A DNA stretch of 9,889 nucleotides from the NCBI GenBank assembly GCA_947460525.1, contig CANHIV010000008.1:1-9889 (forward strand), given 5' to 3'. Position 1 is the first letter of the stretch; each line of letters opens with the position of its first letter. Positions 1 to 6,647 of the stretch are shown here, piece after piece. The stretch comes from Flavobacteriales bacterium (lineage in GTDB: Bacteria > Bacteroidota > Bacteroidia > Flavobacteriales_D > Sanyastnellaceae). The translations under genes and the position numbers were made by a program. Below the pieces are notes generated by a model. The model was not told where the DNA came from and searched no databases. It worked only from the letters and a program-made list of their open reading frames with translations.

Positions 1-267
1 ATGAAAGAAGGTGATGTGAAGGAGTATGCTTTTCAATTTAAAAACAATGGGAATGTTCCATTGGTCATAGAAACCGCAAAAGGTTCTTGCGGATGCACGG
101 TTCCTGAGTTTCCAAAAGAGGCAATTGCGCCTGGAGGTTCTGGATACATCAAGGTCAAGTTCAATAGCAAAGGAAAAGTTGGGCCGAATAGCAAGAAAGT
201 GACCATTATCGCAAACACAGAACCCGTCAGCACGGTTCTGACCATTACAGCACAGGTTGCAGAGTAA
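1..267 (+). CDS. DUF1573 domain protein, 3' part only
   Basis: This is the last 88 residues of a DUF1573-family protein, an Ig-like/ASH-type beta-sandwich fold common in exported Bacteroidota proteins; its molecular role is not established. Visible family features are the N-terminal KEGD..EYAFQFKNNGN strand pair, the GSCGCTVP motif (C30 and C32), and the APGGSGYIKVKF strand followed by KKVTIIANTEP. Family members normally have a signal peptide or lipoprotein leader and a histidine-phenylalanine-glycine segment just before KEGD. Both are missing here, so the ATG at position 1 is almost certainly an internal codon and the gene begins upstream of the window. The stop codon lies at 265-267 and the last 23 nt overlap the tail of the convergent acyltransferase gene. 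The family call is good; the function is unknown. Confidence 0.85.
   Translation: MKEGDVKEYAFQFKNNGNVPLVIETAKGSCGCTVPEFPKEAIAPGGSGYIKVKFNSKGKVGPNSKKVTIIANTEPVSTVLTITAQVAE
218..240. repeat. Inverted repeat at the convergent gene ends
   Basis: A perfect 7-bp inverted repeat, cagaacc (218-224) and ggttctg (234-240), encloses a 9-nt loop in which gt and ac can add two more pairs around a bulged c. It lies inside the DUF1573 coding sequence and begins 4 nt beyond the acyltransferase stop codon on the minus strand. It could fold at the 3' end of the acyltransferase mRNA. There is no T-run after it on either strand, so it is not a standard intrinsic terminator. It may equally be chance within coding DNA. 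Confidence 0.35.
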
Positions 268-1309
268 GTTTTGATTTGAGTGATAAAATCGGCTTTTCAA
301 TAAGGTAAAAGCTGATGGTGGCGATGAGATAAATAGCCAAAATGACACCTGCAAAAAAGACAATGTTGTTGCTAACGTTGTAGTGCATGATCCATTCGAT
401 GGCCAAAGCTTGGTAAACATATATTCCGTAGCTGATGCTGCCCGTGAATGTCATGTATTTGCTGGATAAAACACTAATTATCACATTTTGTGCTGGCGCC
501 TTCACTACCCATGCCACTGCCAATAGATAAGTGAAGGAGATGAATTGATATTTCACTACTTGAATAACAGGATTGGCTTGAGCGGTGAATAAAAACCAAA
601 GCGTCCCTGCTGTAATGACAATGACAAAAAAAGATCTTTCAACCCATTGGATAGGTAATCGTTGAAGAATTTTTTTGTACTCCAGTATAGCGAGTAGGCA
701 GCCCAAACTTATTTCATCCAATCTGGCAAATGTGAAGAAGTAAGTTTCGTAATCATTGCTCACCAATAATATTCTTGTCACCATTGAAATTGCGACCAAA
801 GAGAAGCAAGCTGTTATTAGTCCTTTGGTACTAGAATACAAAACAATGAAAGGCCAAGCCAAGTAAAAGTGTTCTTCTATCGCCAGCGACCAAAAGTGTT
901 TGGGACCTATTGCAGGCCAACGGAAAGTAATTGCGAAGTCTTGCAGGTATAACCAGTAATACCATTGCTGCGAAAAATCCGGAATAGGCTTTCGGAAAAG
1001 AATGGGGAGAATAAAGTAAATAATACACAAGTAGATAAAATACAAAGGGAAAATTCTCAATGCTCTTCGCACAAAGAAATTAAAAAGGTAATTGGGGTCT
1101 TTTACTTGTTGGAGAAGAATCCTGGTGATAAGAAAGCCGCTAAGAACAAAGAAAAGGCTCACTCCAGTTTGGCCAAGGAAACCAATTTTCTGGAGCATTA
1201 ATCCAGCAGGCGATGAGAAAGAGGCGATTTGAAAGCAATGAAAGAATAGCACCATCAAGGCCGCTGTCGCTCTTACGCCATCCAAAGGAACAATATGGTT
1301 CAATTTCAT
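245..1309 (-). CDS. Membrane-bound acyltransferase, acyltransferase-3 (OafA/YrhL) family
   Basis: This 354-residue, highly hydrophobic protein belongs to the acyltransferase-3 family, inner-membrane enzymes that O-acylate sugars on lipopolysaccharide, capsule, peptidoglycan or secreted glycans. The N-terminus has the family signature LDGVRATAALMVLFFH (residues 9-24), including the His (H24) taken as part of the active site. Further family motifs are FFVLSGFLITR (53-63), RRALRIFPLY (81-90), FWSLAIEEHFYLAWP (139-153), RLDEISLGCLLA (196-207), SYGIYVYQ (293-300) and YLIEKP (335-340) in the last membrane segment. About ten transmembrane helices are apparent and the length is normal for a version without the C-terminal SGNH domain. 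The start is well placed, eight residues before the LDG motif. The gene is isolated, lying between a convergent DUF1573 gene and the rnpB terminator, so the neighbours do not reveal the acceptor glycan. The family is certain; the substrate is unknown. Confidence 0.93.
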   Translation of the reverse strand: MKLNHIVPLDGVRATAALMVLFFHCFQIASFSSPAGLMLQKIGFLGQTGVSLFFVLSGFLITRILLQQVKDPNYLFNFFVRRALRIFPLYFIYLCIIYFILPILFRKPIPDFSQQWYYWLYLQDFAITFRWPAIGPKHFWSLAIEEHFYLAWPFIVLYSSTKGLITACFSLVAISMVTRILLVSNDYETYFFTFARLDEISLGCLLAILEYKKILQRLPIQWVERSFFVIVITAGTLWFLFTAQANPVIQVVKYQFISFTYLLAVAWVVKAPAQNVIISVLSSKYMTFTGSISYGIYVYQALAIEWIMHYNVSNNIVFFAGVILAIYLIATISFYLIEKPILSLKSKLTLQPVL

Positions 1310-1316
1310 CAGGTTG

Positions 1317-1324
1317 CTAAAATA
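1317..1324 (-). promoter_or_regulatory. Possible -7 element for the acyltransferase gene
   Basis: Read on the minus strand this is TATTTTAG, one mismatch from the Bacteroidota consensus TAnnTTTG. It ends 7 nt before the acyltransferase ATG at 1309. Transcription would start within a few bases of the start codon, and no Shine-Dalgarno sequence is visible. The strong terminator just upstream makes a separate promoter necessary, but the match is imperfect and no -33 TTTG is apparent. Confidence 0.35.
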
Positions 1325-1337
1325 GTGAAATGTCTAT

Positions 1338-1366
1338 AAAAAGGTCGAGGTGCTTTCGCACCTCGA
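1338..1366 (-). terminator. Intrinsic terminator of rnpB
   Basis: A perfect 9-bp GC-rich stem (1345-1353 with 1358-1366) is closed by a four-base loop that reads GAAA on the minus strand, a stable GNRA tetraloop. Two C residues and then five T residues (1342-1338) follow on the minus strand. It lies 4 nt beyond the 3' end of the RNase P RNA and ends 29 nt before the acyltransferase start, insulating that gene from rnpB transcription. Confidence 0.9.
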
Positions 1367-1369
1367 GTT

Positions 1370-1720
1370 CAGAGAAAAAACATAAGCCGGGTTCTGTTCT
1401 ACTTTGCAGTAGCCTCATCATTTATCTATGCGACCTACCCTCCAAGACCGGACGAGCCGCCCTTCAATTTGATTGCTCAAACATCCTTGGTCTACATGGT
1501 CTTACTGCCCACAAGGTTTACCTGGCCAGCTTTATTGCTAAAGACTGCGGTGGTCTCTTACACCCCCTTTTCACCCTTGCCCGAAGGCGGTTTGTTTCTG
1601 TGGCCCTATCTGTAACAAATTCTTTCAAATTTGCTCCCGGGCTTTTCACCCGGTGCGGTGCCCTATGCAGCCCGGACTTTCCTCTCCGTTTAACCGGAGC
1701 GATGAAGTCATTTTTCTCTG
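1370..1720 (-). ncRNA. rnpB: RNase P RNA, bacterial class A
   Basis: This is the catalytic RNA of RNase P, which removes the 5' leader from pre-tRNAs together with the RnpA protein. On the minus strand the 5' conserved core reads GAGGAAAGTCCGGGCTGC (complement of 1685-1668). The 3' core reads AGAACAGAACCCGGCTTAT (complement of 1400-1382), the other half of helix P4. Also present are ACAGAAACAAACCGCC, AGACCACCGC, GCTGGCCAGGTAAACC, and the L15 region GGAGGGTAGGTCGC (complement of 1443-1430) with the GGU that pairs with tRNA CCA ends. The ends were set by helix P1: cagagaaaaa at 1370-1379 is perfectly complementary to tttttctctg at 1711-1720, giving a 10-bp P1 and a 351-nt RNA. A -7 promoter box ends four positions upstream of the 5' end and a terminator follows the 3' end, so this is a complete single-gene unit. 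An open reading frame across it is fortuitous. Confidence 0.96.
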
Positions 1721-1723
1721 TTG

Positions 1724-1731
1724 CAAAGTTA
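1724..1731 (-). promoter_or_regulatory. -7 promoter element of rnpB
   Basis: On the minus strand this is TAACTTTG, an exact match to the Bacteroidota -7 consensus TAnnTTTG. Three bases separate it from the first base of helix P1 (1720), which fits a transcription start at or next to the RNA's 5' end with no 5' processing needed. No clear TTTG -33 element is seen 19-21 bp upstream. The call rests on the exact box and its position relative to an independently defined RNA end. Confidence 0.75.
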
Positions 1732-1756
1732 TTCATCATTCACCACATTTCCGTTT

Positions 1757-1764
1757 TATTTTTG
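1757..1764 (+). promoter_or_regulatory. -7 promoter element of trmD
   Basis: TATTTTTG is an exact TAnnTTTG match. Only four bases (gaac) separate it from the trmD ATG at 1769. Using the rnpB promoter as a ruler, transcription would begin at or next to that ATG, giving a leaderless mRNA. It is back to back with the rnpB box, with 25 bp between them. No good -33 element is visible. Confidence 0.65.
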
Positions 1765-1768
1765 GAAC

Positions 1769-2464
1769 ATGAGAATTGATATTTTGACGATACTTCCAAG
1801 GCTCCTCGATGGCCCATTTGCGGATAGCATAATGCAGCGAGCACAGACCAAGGGGATTTGTCAAATCCATGTACACAACATTCGTGATTTCTCTGTTGAC
1901 AAGCACAAGTCTGTTGACGATTACCAATTTGGAGGAGGTGCGGGCATGGTGATGATGGCGCAGCCGATCGTCGATGCCATTGAGCATTTGTCCCAATCGA
2001 TTCAGTATGATGAAATCATCTATTTAACGCCCGATGGTGTAACCTTGAATCAAGGATTTTGCAATCAATTTTCTTTAATGGGGAATTTGCTCCTGATCTG
2101 CGGGCATTACAAGGGAATTGATCAACGTGTGAGAGATCGATACATTACCAAAGAGATTTCTATCGGTGATTACGTCCTAAGCGGCGGAGAATTGGCTGCG
2201 GCTGTTTTGGTAGACAGCGTAGTAAGGTTGATTCCTGGTGTAATGAATGATGAGACGAGCGCTTTGACGGACTCATTTCAAGACCAATTGTTGGCCCCTC
2301 CTGTCTATACGCGTCCAGCGGAATTTAATGGCATGAAGGTGCCGGATGTTCTAACAAGTGGAAATTTCAAAGCCATTGAGGAATGGCGGATGCAATCCGC
2401 ATTGGAGAAAACCAAGCAAAGAAGACCGGATTTGTTTGATAAATACAATAACTTGGCAGAATGA
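1769..2464 (+). CDS. trmD: tRNA (guanine-N1)-methyltransferase TrmD
   Basis: TrmD transfers a methyl group from SAM to N1 of G37 next to the anticodon in tRNAs reading CNN codons and some others, preventing +1 frameshifting. It acts in the cytoplasm as a SPOUT-fold (trefoil-knot) dimer. The 231-residue length is normal. Seen motifs are [10 protein letters not shown] at the N-terminus, [11 protein letters not shown] (50-60), the SAM-loop [10 protein letters not shown] (111-120), [14 protein letters not shown] (131-144), R153, TDSF with D168 as the likely catalytic base, and YTRP (180-183). The ATG at 1769 was chosen because homologues begin with MRIDILT; a TTG at 1721 would add 16 residues and run across both promoters. 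The gene is not in the rpsP-rimM-trmD-rplS order known from proteobacteria: rnpB is divergent upstream, and an ABC transporter gene overlaps its last 4 nt. Confidence 0.97.
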   Translation: MRIDILTILPRLLDGPFADSIMQRAQTKGICQIHVHNIRDFSVDKHKSVDDYQFGGGAGMVMMAQPIVDAIEHLSQSIQYDEIIYLTPDGVTLNQGFCNQFSLMGNLLLICGHYKGIDQRVRDRYITKEISIGDYVLSGGELAAAVLVDSVVRLIPGVMNDETSALTDSFQDQLLAPPVYTRPAEFNGMKVPDVLTSGNFKAIEEWRMQSALEKTKQRRPDLFDKYNNLAE

Positions 2465-5400
2465 GTGAAAGCATCTTAAAGGCGCTAATGCAGTTGTTTG
2501 CCATTATTGGTGGCAAATCGGGAGAGGTGGGCAAGGAGACGGTGCGCCTTTTTTTAAAGAGCCAACTGAATTCCAGCTTAAAGACGCGATATATCGCGGT
2601 TTATGACGAGTTCACTGAGAAGTTTTATGGTGGCGCTGAGCTTACTCAGAAGAAGCGATCCATGGCGTCAGTGAAAGTCCTTCGCATGTGCGAGGAAATC
2701 AATGAGGAGCTAAATCAAAAGGACAAAATTTTGGTATGTCTTCGATTGGTTGAATTTGTCAGTCAATATGAATATGCTGAAATCCAAGAATGGGAGTTTG
2801 TTCAGACAGTGGCGGATGTGTTTAACATTCAGCCGGAGTTGTATTCATCCCTTTTACTGTTAGCAAGATTAGAGCATCCTTCTGATGTAGAACATTGGCG
2901 TCCTGCGCATTTGTGTCGCGTTGCGGCCAAAGACGCCGATATTGTATCTCATGACTTGAAAGGTGAGCTTTATTTTTTCTGGATTGAGTCGGAGAATTTA
3001 TTTCTACTCAAATACATTGGGGATGATGAATTGTATGTGAATACCCAGCGATTAGAGCGTCGCAAAGTATTTGCTTTTCCTCAAGGGAGCGCAGTGCGCG
3101 GTTCAAAGATTCACCCAATTTATTACAGTGATATTCTGCACAGATTGTTAAAGCGCTCGCCACACGAGTGGATAGAATTTCAAGCCGGTAACATTCAATA
3201 CAAATTTCCCAATGGTAAAATAGCCCTTCACTCACTTTCAATAGATGAACAAGGTGGAAGATTGGTTGGGATAATGGGAGGAAGTGGATCGGGTAAGTCT
3301 ACATTGCTTAATGTCTTAAATGGTAATTATCGTCCAACGCAGGGTCATGTACTTTTAAATGGAATAGATATTTATGCCCATAAAAAGTATGCCCGTCAAT
3401 GGATGGGGTATGTAGCACAAGACGATATTTTATTTGAGGAATTGACCGTCGGCGAAAATTTGTTGTACAGTGCTAAATTGGAGTACCCTGAATTTTCGCA
3501 CAATAGTTTACAAGAGCGTGTAGATGAAGTTTTAAGGTCGGTAGGTTTGTTGGAGTGCAAGGATTTGCGGGTTGGAAGTGTTTTGGACAAAACCATTTCA
3601 GGGGGCCAGCGAAAGCGATTGAACATCGCTTTAGAATTAATACGTTCCTCTAAAGTGCTATTCGTTGATGAGCCTACAAGCGGATTGTCAAGCAGGGATT
3701 CTGAAATGATTATGGATCTTCTCAAGGAGTTAACTTTGAGAGGGAAGTTGATATTTGTAGTGATTCATCAGCCAAGTTCAGATATTTTTAAAATGTTTGA
3801 TAGGTTGTTTCTGTTGGATCAAGGGGGCTATCCCATTTATTATGGAAATCCCATTGAGAGCTTGTTGTACTTTAAGGAAAAAGCGCTTTTTGCGGATATT
3901 ACCGAAAGTCAATGCCCCCATTGTGGCAATGTCAATCCGGAGCAGCTTTTCAACATCATTGAGGCCAAATTGGTAGATCAATATGGTGAGCCAACTGAAA
4001 TTAGAAGAATGGCACCAAAGGAGTGGAATGAATTTTTTATTCAGGACCATTTTTCTGTAGATCCAGCTAACGCAAAGATTCCCAACGAAGCACCAAGACC
4101 AACTTACGCGATAGCCAAGACATTGATTTACTTGTTGCGCGATGTCAAAACCAAAGTGGTCAATCGGCAATACATGCTGATCAATTTTTTGGAAGCTCCA
4201 TTATTGGCTGTTTTGCTGTCTCTTTTTGTAAAGTATTTCCCCGTTGGAGAAAAAGGGTTAGGCGATTATATTTTTAGAGAGAATGAAAATTATCCACAGT
4301 ATCTGTTTTTTGCAGTGGTCGTTGCATTGTTTTTGGGATTAACGGTTAGTGCCGAAGAAATTCTGAAAGACAAGAAAATATTAAAAAGAGAAAGATATCT
4401 GGGGCATTCCTATGCGTCTTATTTGTCATCCAAGTTGGCCGTTCTTTATTTCATATCATTGATTCAAACGGCAAGCTTTGTTGCGGTAGGAAATTATATC
4501 CTTGAAGTTAAGGGGATGTTCTTGCCTTTTTGGATGGTGTTGTTTTCGGTTTCATGTTTTGCCAATACTTTGGGATTGAATATTAGTGCGGCTTTCAAGA
4601 CGGCCAAGGTCATTTACATCCTCATCCCCATCATGATTATTCCCCAACTTTTATTCAGTGGAGTTATTGTGCGTTTTGATAAGCTATTTCCAAGTATTAC
4701 CCAACAAGAGAAAGTGCCTTGGATAGGCGAGGTGATGGCGTCGAGATGGGCTTTTGAGGCCATGGCCGTGTACCAGTTTACGAGCAATGATTTTGCCTCT
4801 GAGACTTTCTCAAGGGACGTTCAGCAAAAGTCCGTAAGCTGGAGAAAAGATTACTGGACCAAAGAGATGAAGACTTTGCTATCATCCATGAAAGATGATT
4901 TTAAAAGAACGGGCAAAGTTGGAGTTGGTGATTGGGAATTGATCAATGCTGAATTGCATGAAGTAAGTGAGGAGTATGGATTGGAAGATCGGCAGATTCT
5001 GCGCATAGAAGATGTTAACGCGCAAACCCTTGATGAAACTTCGGTTTGGATTCAAAGATTAGAGAGTTATTTTATTCGCTACTACAATGATTTGTATGCA
5101 CAAAGTCAATTGTCATTGCAACCCAAATTATCTGATGAAGCGCACCGGTTGACTTATGTCAAGTTGAAAGATGATCATTTGAATGAGAGCATCGAAGATA
5201 TTTTGACAAGAAAGAATGATTTAAAGAAAATTGTTCGTTACGACAACAGGCTTGTTCAGAAAAGTAATCTGGTTTATCGCATGCCCCGATACTCAGGGCT
5301 TTTTGGCGCACATTTTTATGCTCCGTTCAAAAGAATTGGGAGTTATTTACTGCCTACTTTCTGGATGGATGTACTGGTCATTTGGGGAATGACGATTATG

Positions 5401-5475
5401 GCAGGTATAGCGCTTTACTTTGATCTGCCCAAATGGTTGAATGTGATTTGGGAGAAAAGAAAAAGAGCAGCTTAA
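2461..5475 (+). CDS. Large ABCG-like ABC exporter (ATPase fused to membrane domain, extended N-terminus and loop)
   Basis: This 1004-residue protein joins the nucleotide-binding and membrane halves of an ABC transporter in the ATPase-first order of the ABCG/White type. Residues 1-230 are soluble; the part around 60-140 ([22 protein letters not shown]..) resembles a TerB-like helical domain by eye. The ATPase spans roughly 235-480: Walker [10 protein letters not shown] (273-281, K279), signature ISGGQRKR (379-386), Walker [12 protein letters not shown] (D403, E404) and H-loop H436. The linker contains [16 protein letters not shown] (C485, C488), matching the NPADF-type motif of ABCG proteins. 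Six membrane segments are apparent near 573-594, 612-632, 659-681, 687-712, 717-737 and 963-985. A charged, helical loop of about 225 residues between the fifth and sixth is unusually long. ATG overlaps the trmD stop by 4 nt (ATGA), suggesting translational coupling. It probably works as a homodimer. The substrate is unknown. Confidence 0.9.
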   Translation: MSESILKALMQLFAIIGGKSGEVGKETVRLFLKSQLNSSLKTRYIAVYDEFTEKFYGGAELTQKKRSMASVKVLRMCEEINEELNQKDKILVCLRLVEFVSQYEYAEIQEWEFVQTVADVFNIQPELYSSLLLLARLEHPSDVEHWRPAHLCRVAAKDADIVSHDLKGELYFFWIESENLFLLKYIGDDELYVNTQRLERRKVFAFPQGSAVRGSKIHPIYYSDILHRLLKRSPHEWIEFQAGNIQYKFPNGKIALHSLSIDEQGGRLVGIMGGSGSGKSTLLNVLNGNYRPTQGHVLLNGIDIYAHKKYARQWMGYVAQDDILFEELTVGENLLYSAKLEYPEFSHNSLQERVDEVLRSVGLLECKDLRVGSVLDKTISGGQRKRLNIALELIRSSKVLFVDEPTSGLSSRDSEMIMDLLKELTLRGKLIFVVIHQPSSDIFKMFDRLFLLDQGGYPIYYGNPIESLLYFKEKALFADITESQCPHCGNVNPEQLFNIIEAKLVDQYGEPTEIRRMAPKEWNEFFIQDHFSVDPANAKIPNEAPRPTYAIAKTLIYLLRDVKTKVVNRQYMLINFLEAPLLAVLLSLFVKYFPVGEKGLGDYIFRENENYPQYLFFAVVVALFLGLTVSAEEILKDKKILKRERYLGHSYASYLSSKLAVLYFISLIQTASFVAVGNYILEVKGMFLPFWMVLFSVSCFANTLGLNISAAFKTAKVIYILIPIMIIPQLLFSGVIVRFDKLFPSITQQEKVPWIGEVMASRWAFEAMAVYQFTSNDFASETFSRDVQQKSVSWRKDYWTKEMKTLLSSMKDDFKRTGKVGVGDWELINAELHEVSEEYGLEDRQILRIEDVNAQTLDETSVWIQRLESYFIRYYNDLYAQSQLSLQPKLSDEAHRLTYVKLKDDHLNESIEDILTRKNDLKKIVRYDNRLVQKSNLVYRMPRYSGLFGAHFYAPFKRIGSYLLPTFWMDVLVIWGMTIMAGIALYFDLPKWLNVIWEKRKRAA

Positions 5476-5484
5476 AGCTGCTCT
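5455..5484 (-). terminator. Convergent terminator hairpin containing both stop codons
   Basis: agagcagct (5464-5472) and agctgctct (5476-5484) form a perfect 9-bp stem with a three-base loop at 5473-5475. The loop is exactly the TAA stop of the ABC gene, and the SiaC-family stop (complement of 5472-5474) overlaps it by two bases. On the minus strand the stem is followed by a T-rich tract (TTTCTTTTC, complement of 5462-5454 or so), as in an intrinsic terminator for the SiaC-family gene. On the plus strand there is no T-run after the stem, so termination of the ABC transcript here would be weaker. Confidence 0.75.
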
Positions 5485-5846
5485 ACTCCTATCATTTTAT
5501 AGGGAACATGTACGATCGCTTCATAGTCTTCGCCGGCTTCTAACATGTCTTCGTCATCTTGTTCGTAGAACCATTCAACTTGGCATTTTCCGCCAATGGT
5601 TTCCAGTTTTTTAAAGATGTCGAGCAAACACTTGCTTGAAGAGGTGTTGAAATATTCCAATTTGATTTGCAATGTTGTGTTCTCAGGTTTTGTGGCAGCA
5701 TACGCCTCCATCCATGCCAGCATGGGTTTGTAGAATTCAATTGAATTTTCAGGTATGCTTCTTCCAGCTATACTGAGCGTGTTGTTGTTTGAATCAAACA
5801 AGATCTCAGGGGTCTTATTACTGCCTGCAATTTGCAAATTATCCAT
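5472..5846 (-). CDS. SiaC-family regulatory phosphoprotein (DUF1987)
   Basis: This 124-residue cytoplasmic protein matches the SiaC/DUF1987 family. In Pseudomonas aeruginosa SiaC is phosphorylated on Thr68 by the kinase SiaB, dephosphorylated by the phosphatase SiaA, and in the unphosphorylated form binds and activates the diguanylate cyclase SiaD. Family motifs seen here are TPEILFD (12-18), LSIAGRSIPENSIEFY (24-39), LEYFNTSSSKCLLDI (63-77) and the acidic FYEQDDEDMLEAGED (93-107). The Thr of FNTSSSK is residue 68 in this protein, so the phosphorylation site is kept. ATG 5846 was chosen because it gives the family's usual length; an in-frame extension to 5927 would cross the promoter box and the start of the divergent methyltransferase. 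No SiaA, SiaB or SiaD gene is in the window, so its partners here are unknown. It is tail to tail with the ABC transporter gene. Confidence 0.9.
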   Translation of the reverse strand: MDNLQIAGSNKTPEILFDSNNNTLSIAGRSIPENSIEFYKPMLAWMEAYAATKPENTTLQIKLEYFNTSSSKCLLDIFKKLETIGGKCQVEWFYEQDDEDMLEAGEDYEAIVHVPYKMIGVEQL

Positions 5847-5864
5847 AACTAAGAATTTGTCAAA

Positions 5865-5872
5865 CAAAGATA
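5865..5872 (-). promoter_or_regulatory. -7 promoter element of the SiaC-family gene
   Basis: On the minus strand this is TATCTTTG, an exact TAnnTTTG match. A start about four bases downstream would leave a leader of roughly 15 nt before the ATG at 5846. The leader has no Shine-Dalgarno sequence, which is usual in Bacteroidota. A -33 TTTG is not obvious at the expected distance. Confidence 0.65.
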
Positions 5873-5893
5873 GGTAGAATCGGGATAAGAATC

Positions 5894-5901
5894 TAAATTT
5901 G
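5894..5901 (+). promoter_or_regulatory. -7 promoter element of the methyltransferase operon
   Basis: TAAATTTG is an exact TAnnTTTG match with four bases (taag) before the GTG start at 5906, the same spacing as at trmD. It predicts a leaderless or near-leaderless mRNA. It is back to back with the SiaC-family promoter box, with 21 bp between them. Confidence 0.6.
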
Positions 5902-5905
5902 TAAG

Positions 5906-6643
5906 GTGGTAAAAGTAAAGTCAGCAAATTGGTTTGAGGATTGGTTCAACACCAAATATTATCATGACCTGTACCGTCATAGAGATGAGCAAGAGGCCAA
6001 TGATTTCGTTGGTGCATTAAAAAATAAGTTTCTATGGGATGACGGAGAGGTTGTTTTAGACTTGTGCTGCGGCAATGGGCGGCATGCATTGGGTATAGAG
6101 AAGATGGGCGTTGAAACTTGGGGAGTGGATTTGAGTGTCGATAATATTGGAATTGCCAAGGCAAGCTCTGGTTTCCCGGATAGATGGCAAGTACAGGACG
6201 TGAGAGAATTGAAATTGCCGATGAAGTTCAATGCAATACTGAATCTCTTTACTTCATTTGGATATTTTGAAAGTGACATTGAACATCAACGTATGTTGGA
6301 AAATGTGCGAGAGCATCTTCAGCCCGGAGGTATGTTCTTGATGGATTTTTTCAATTTGAATGCGGTAAGAAATTCACTAAAATCAAGTGAAGTTCAAAAT
6401 GGCCTATTAACCGACTATACTATCTCAAGACGCATTGATGAACAATGGGTAAGAAAAGAAATTGTTTTTGAAGTTGAAGGGAAGACGATGCGATTTGAAG
6501 AGAAAGTGAGGGCTTTTGCTCCTGATCAGATTAGTCGTATGTTGCAAGAGGTGGGTTTTGAAGTGATGGAGCATTGGGGCGACTACAAGCTTGGTCCATT
6601 TAAGGAAGGTTCACCGAGGAGTATATTTTTTTGTAAATTGTGA
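5906..6643 (+). CDS. Class I SAM-dependent methyltransferase
   Basis: This 245-residue soluble protein has a class I (Rossmann-like) methyltransferase fold. Motif I, the SAM-binding glycine-rich loop, is VVLDLCCGNGRHAL (49-62). The acidic residue ending strand 2 is D75 in GVDLS. D98 in VQDVREL is the likely adenine-side acidic residue. Motif IV is NAILNLFTSFGYF (109-121), and a post-motif LQPGGMFLMDFFN follows (138-150). The N-terminal WFEDWFNTKYYHDLY resembles that of uncharacterised Bacteroidota methyltransferases. The start is GTG at 5906: an in-frame stop at 5894 prevents an upstream start, and no ATG lies between it and the conserved N-terminus. The first gene of a cluster with ZIP and CorA transporters, it lies 4 nt before the ZIP start. 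The substrate cannot be told from sequence. Confidence 0.88.
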   Translation: MVKVKSANWFEDWFNTKYYHDLYRHRDEQEANDFVGALKNKFLWDDGEVVLDLCCGNGRHALGIEKMGVETWGVDLSVDNIGIAKASSGFPDRWQVQDVRELKLPMKFNAILNLFTSFGYFESDIEHQRMLENVREHLQPGGMFLMDFFNLNAVRNSLKSSEVQNGLLTDYTISRRIDEQWVRKEIVFEVEGKTMRFEEKVRAFAPDQISRMLQEVGFEVMEHWGDYKLGPFKEGSPRSIFFCKL

Positions 6644-6647
6644 AAGT

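Noticed and set aside
1721..1768. Upstream TTG start extending TrmD by 16 residues
   Set aside because: The extension crosses the rnpB and trmD promoter boxes, and TrmD homologues begin at the ATG (MRIDILT).
1330..1779. A 149-codon open reading frame on the + strand
   Set aside because: It runs antisense across the whole RNase P RNA gene and its terminator; the translation has no family character, and the RNA motifs explain the sequence.
5847..5927. Longer N-terminus for the SiaC-family protein
   Set aside because: It would cover both divergent promoter boxes and the start of the methyltransferase; the family length fits the ATG at 5846.
6591..6647. Longer N-terminus for the ZIP transporter
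   Set aside because: It overlaps the end of the methyltransferase in another frame and adds a polar stretch before the first membrane helix; ATG 6648 fits the operon spacing.
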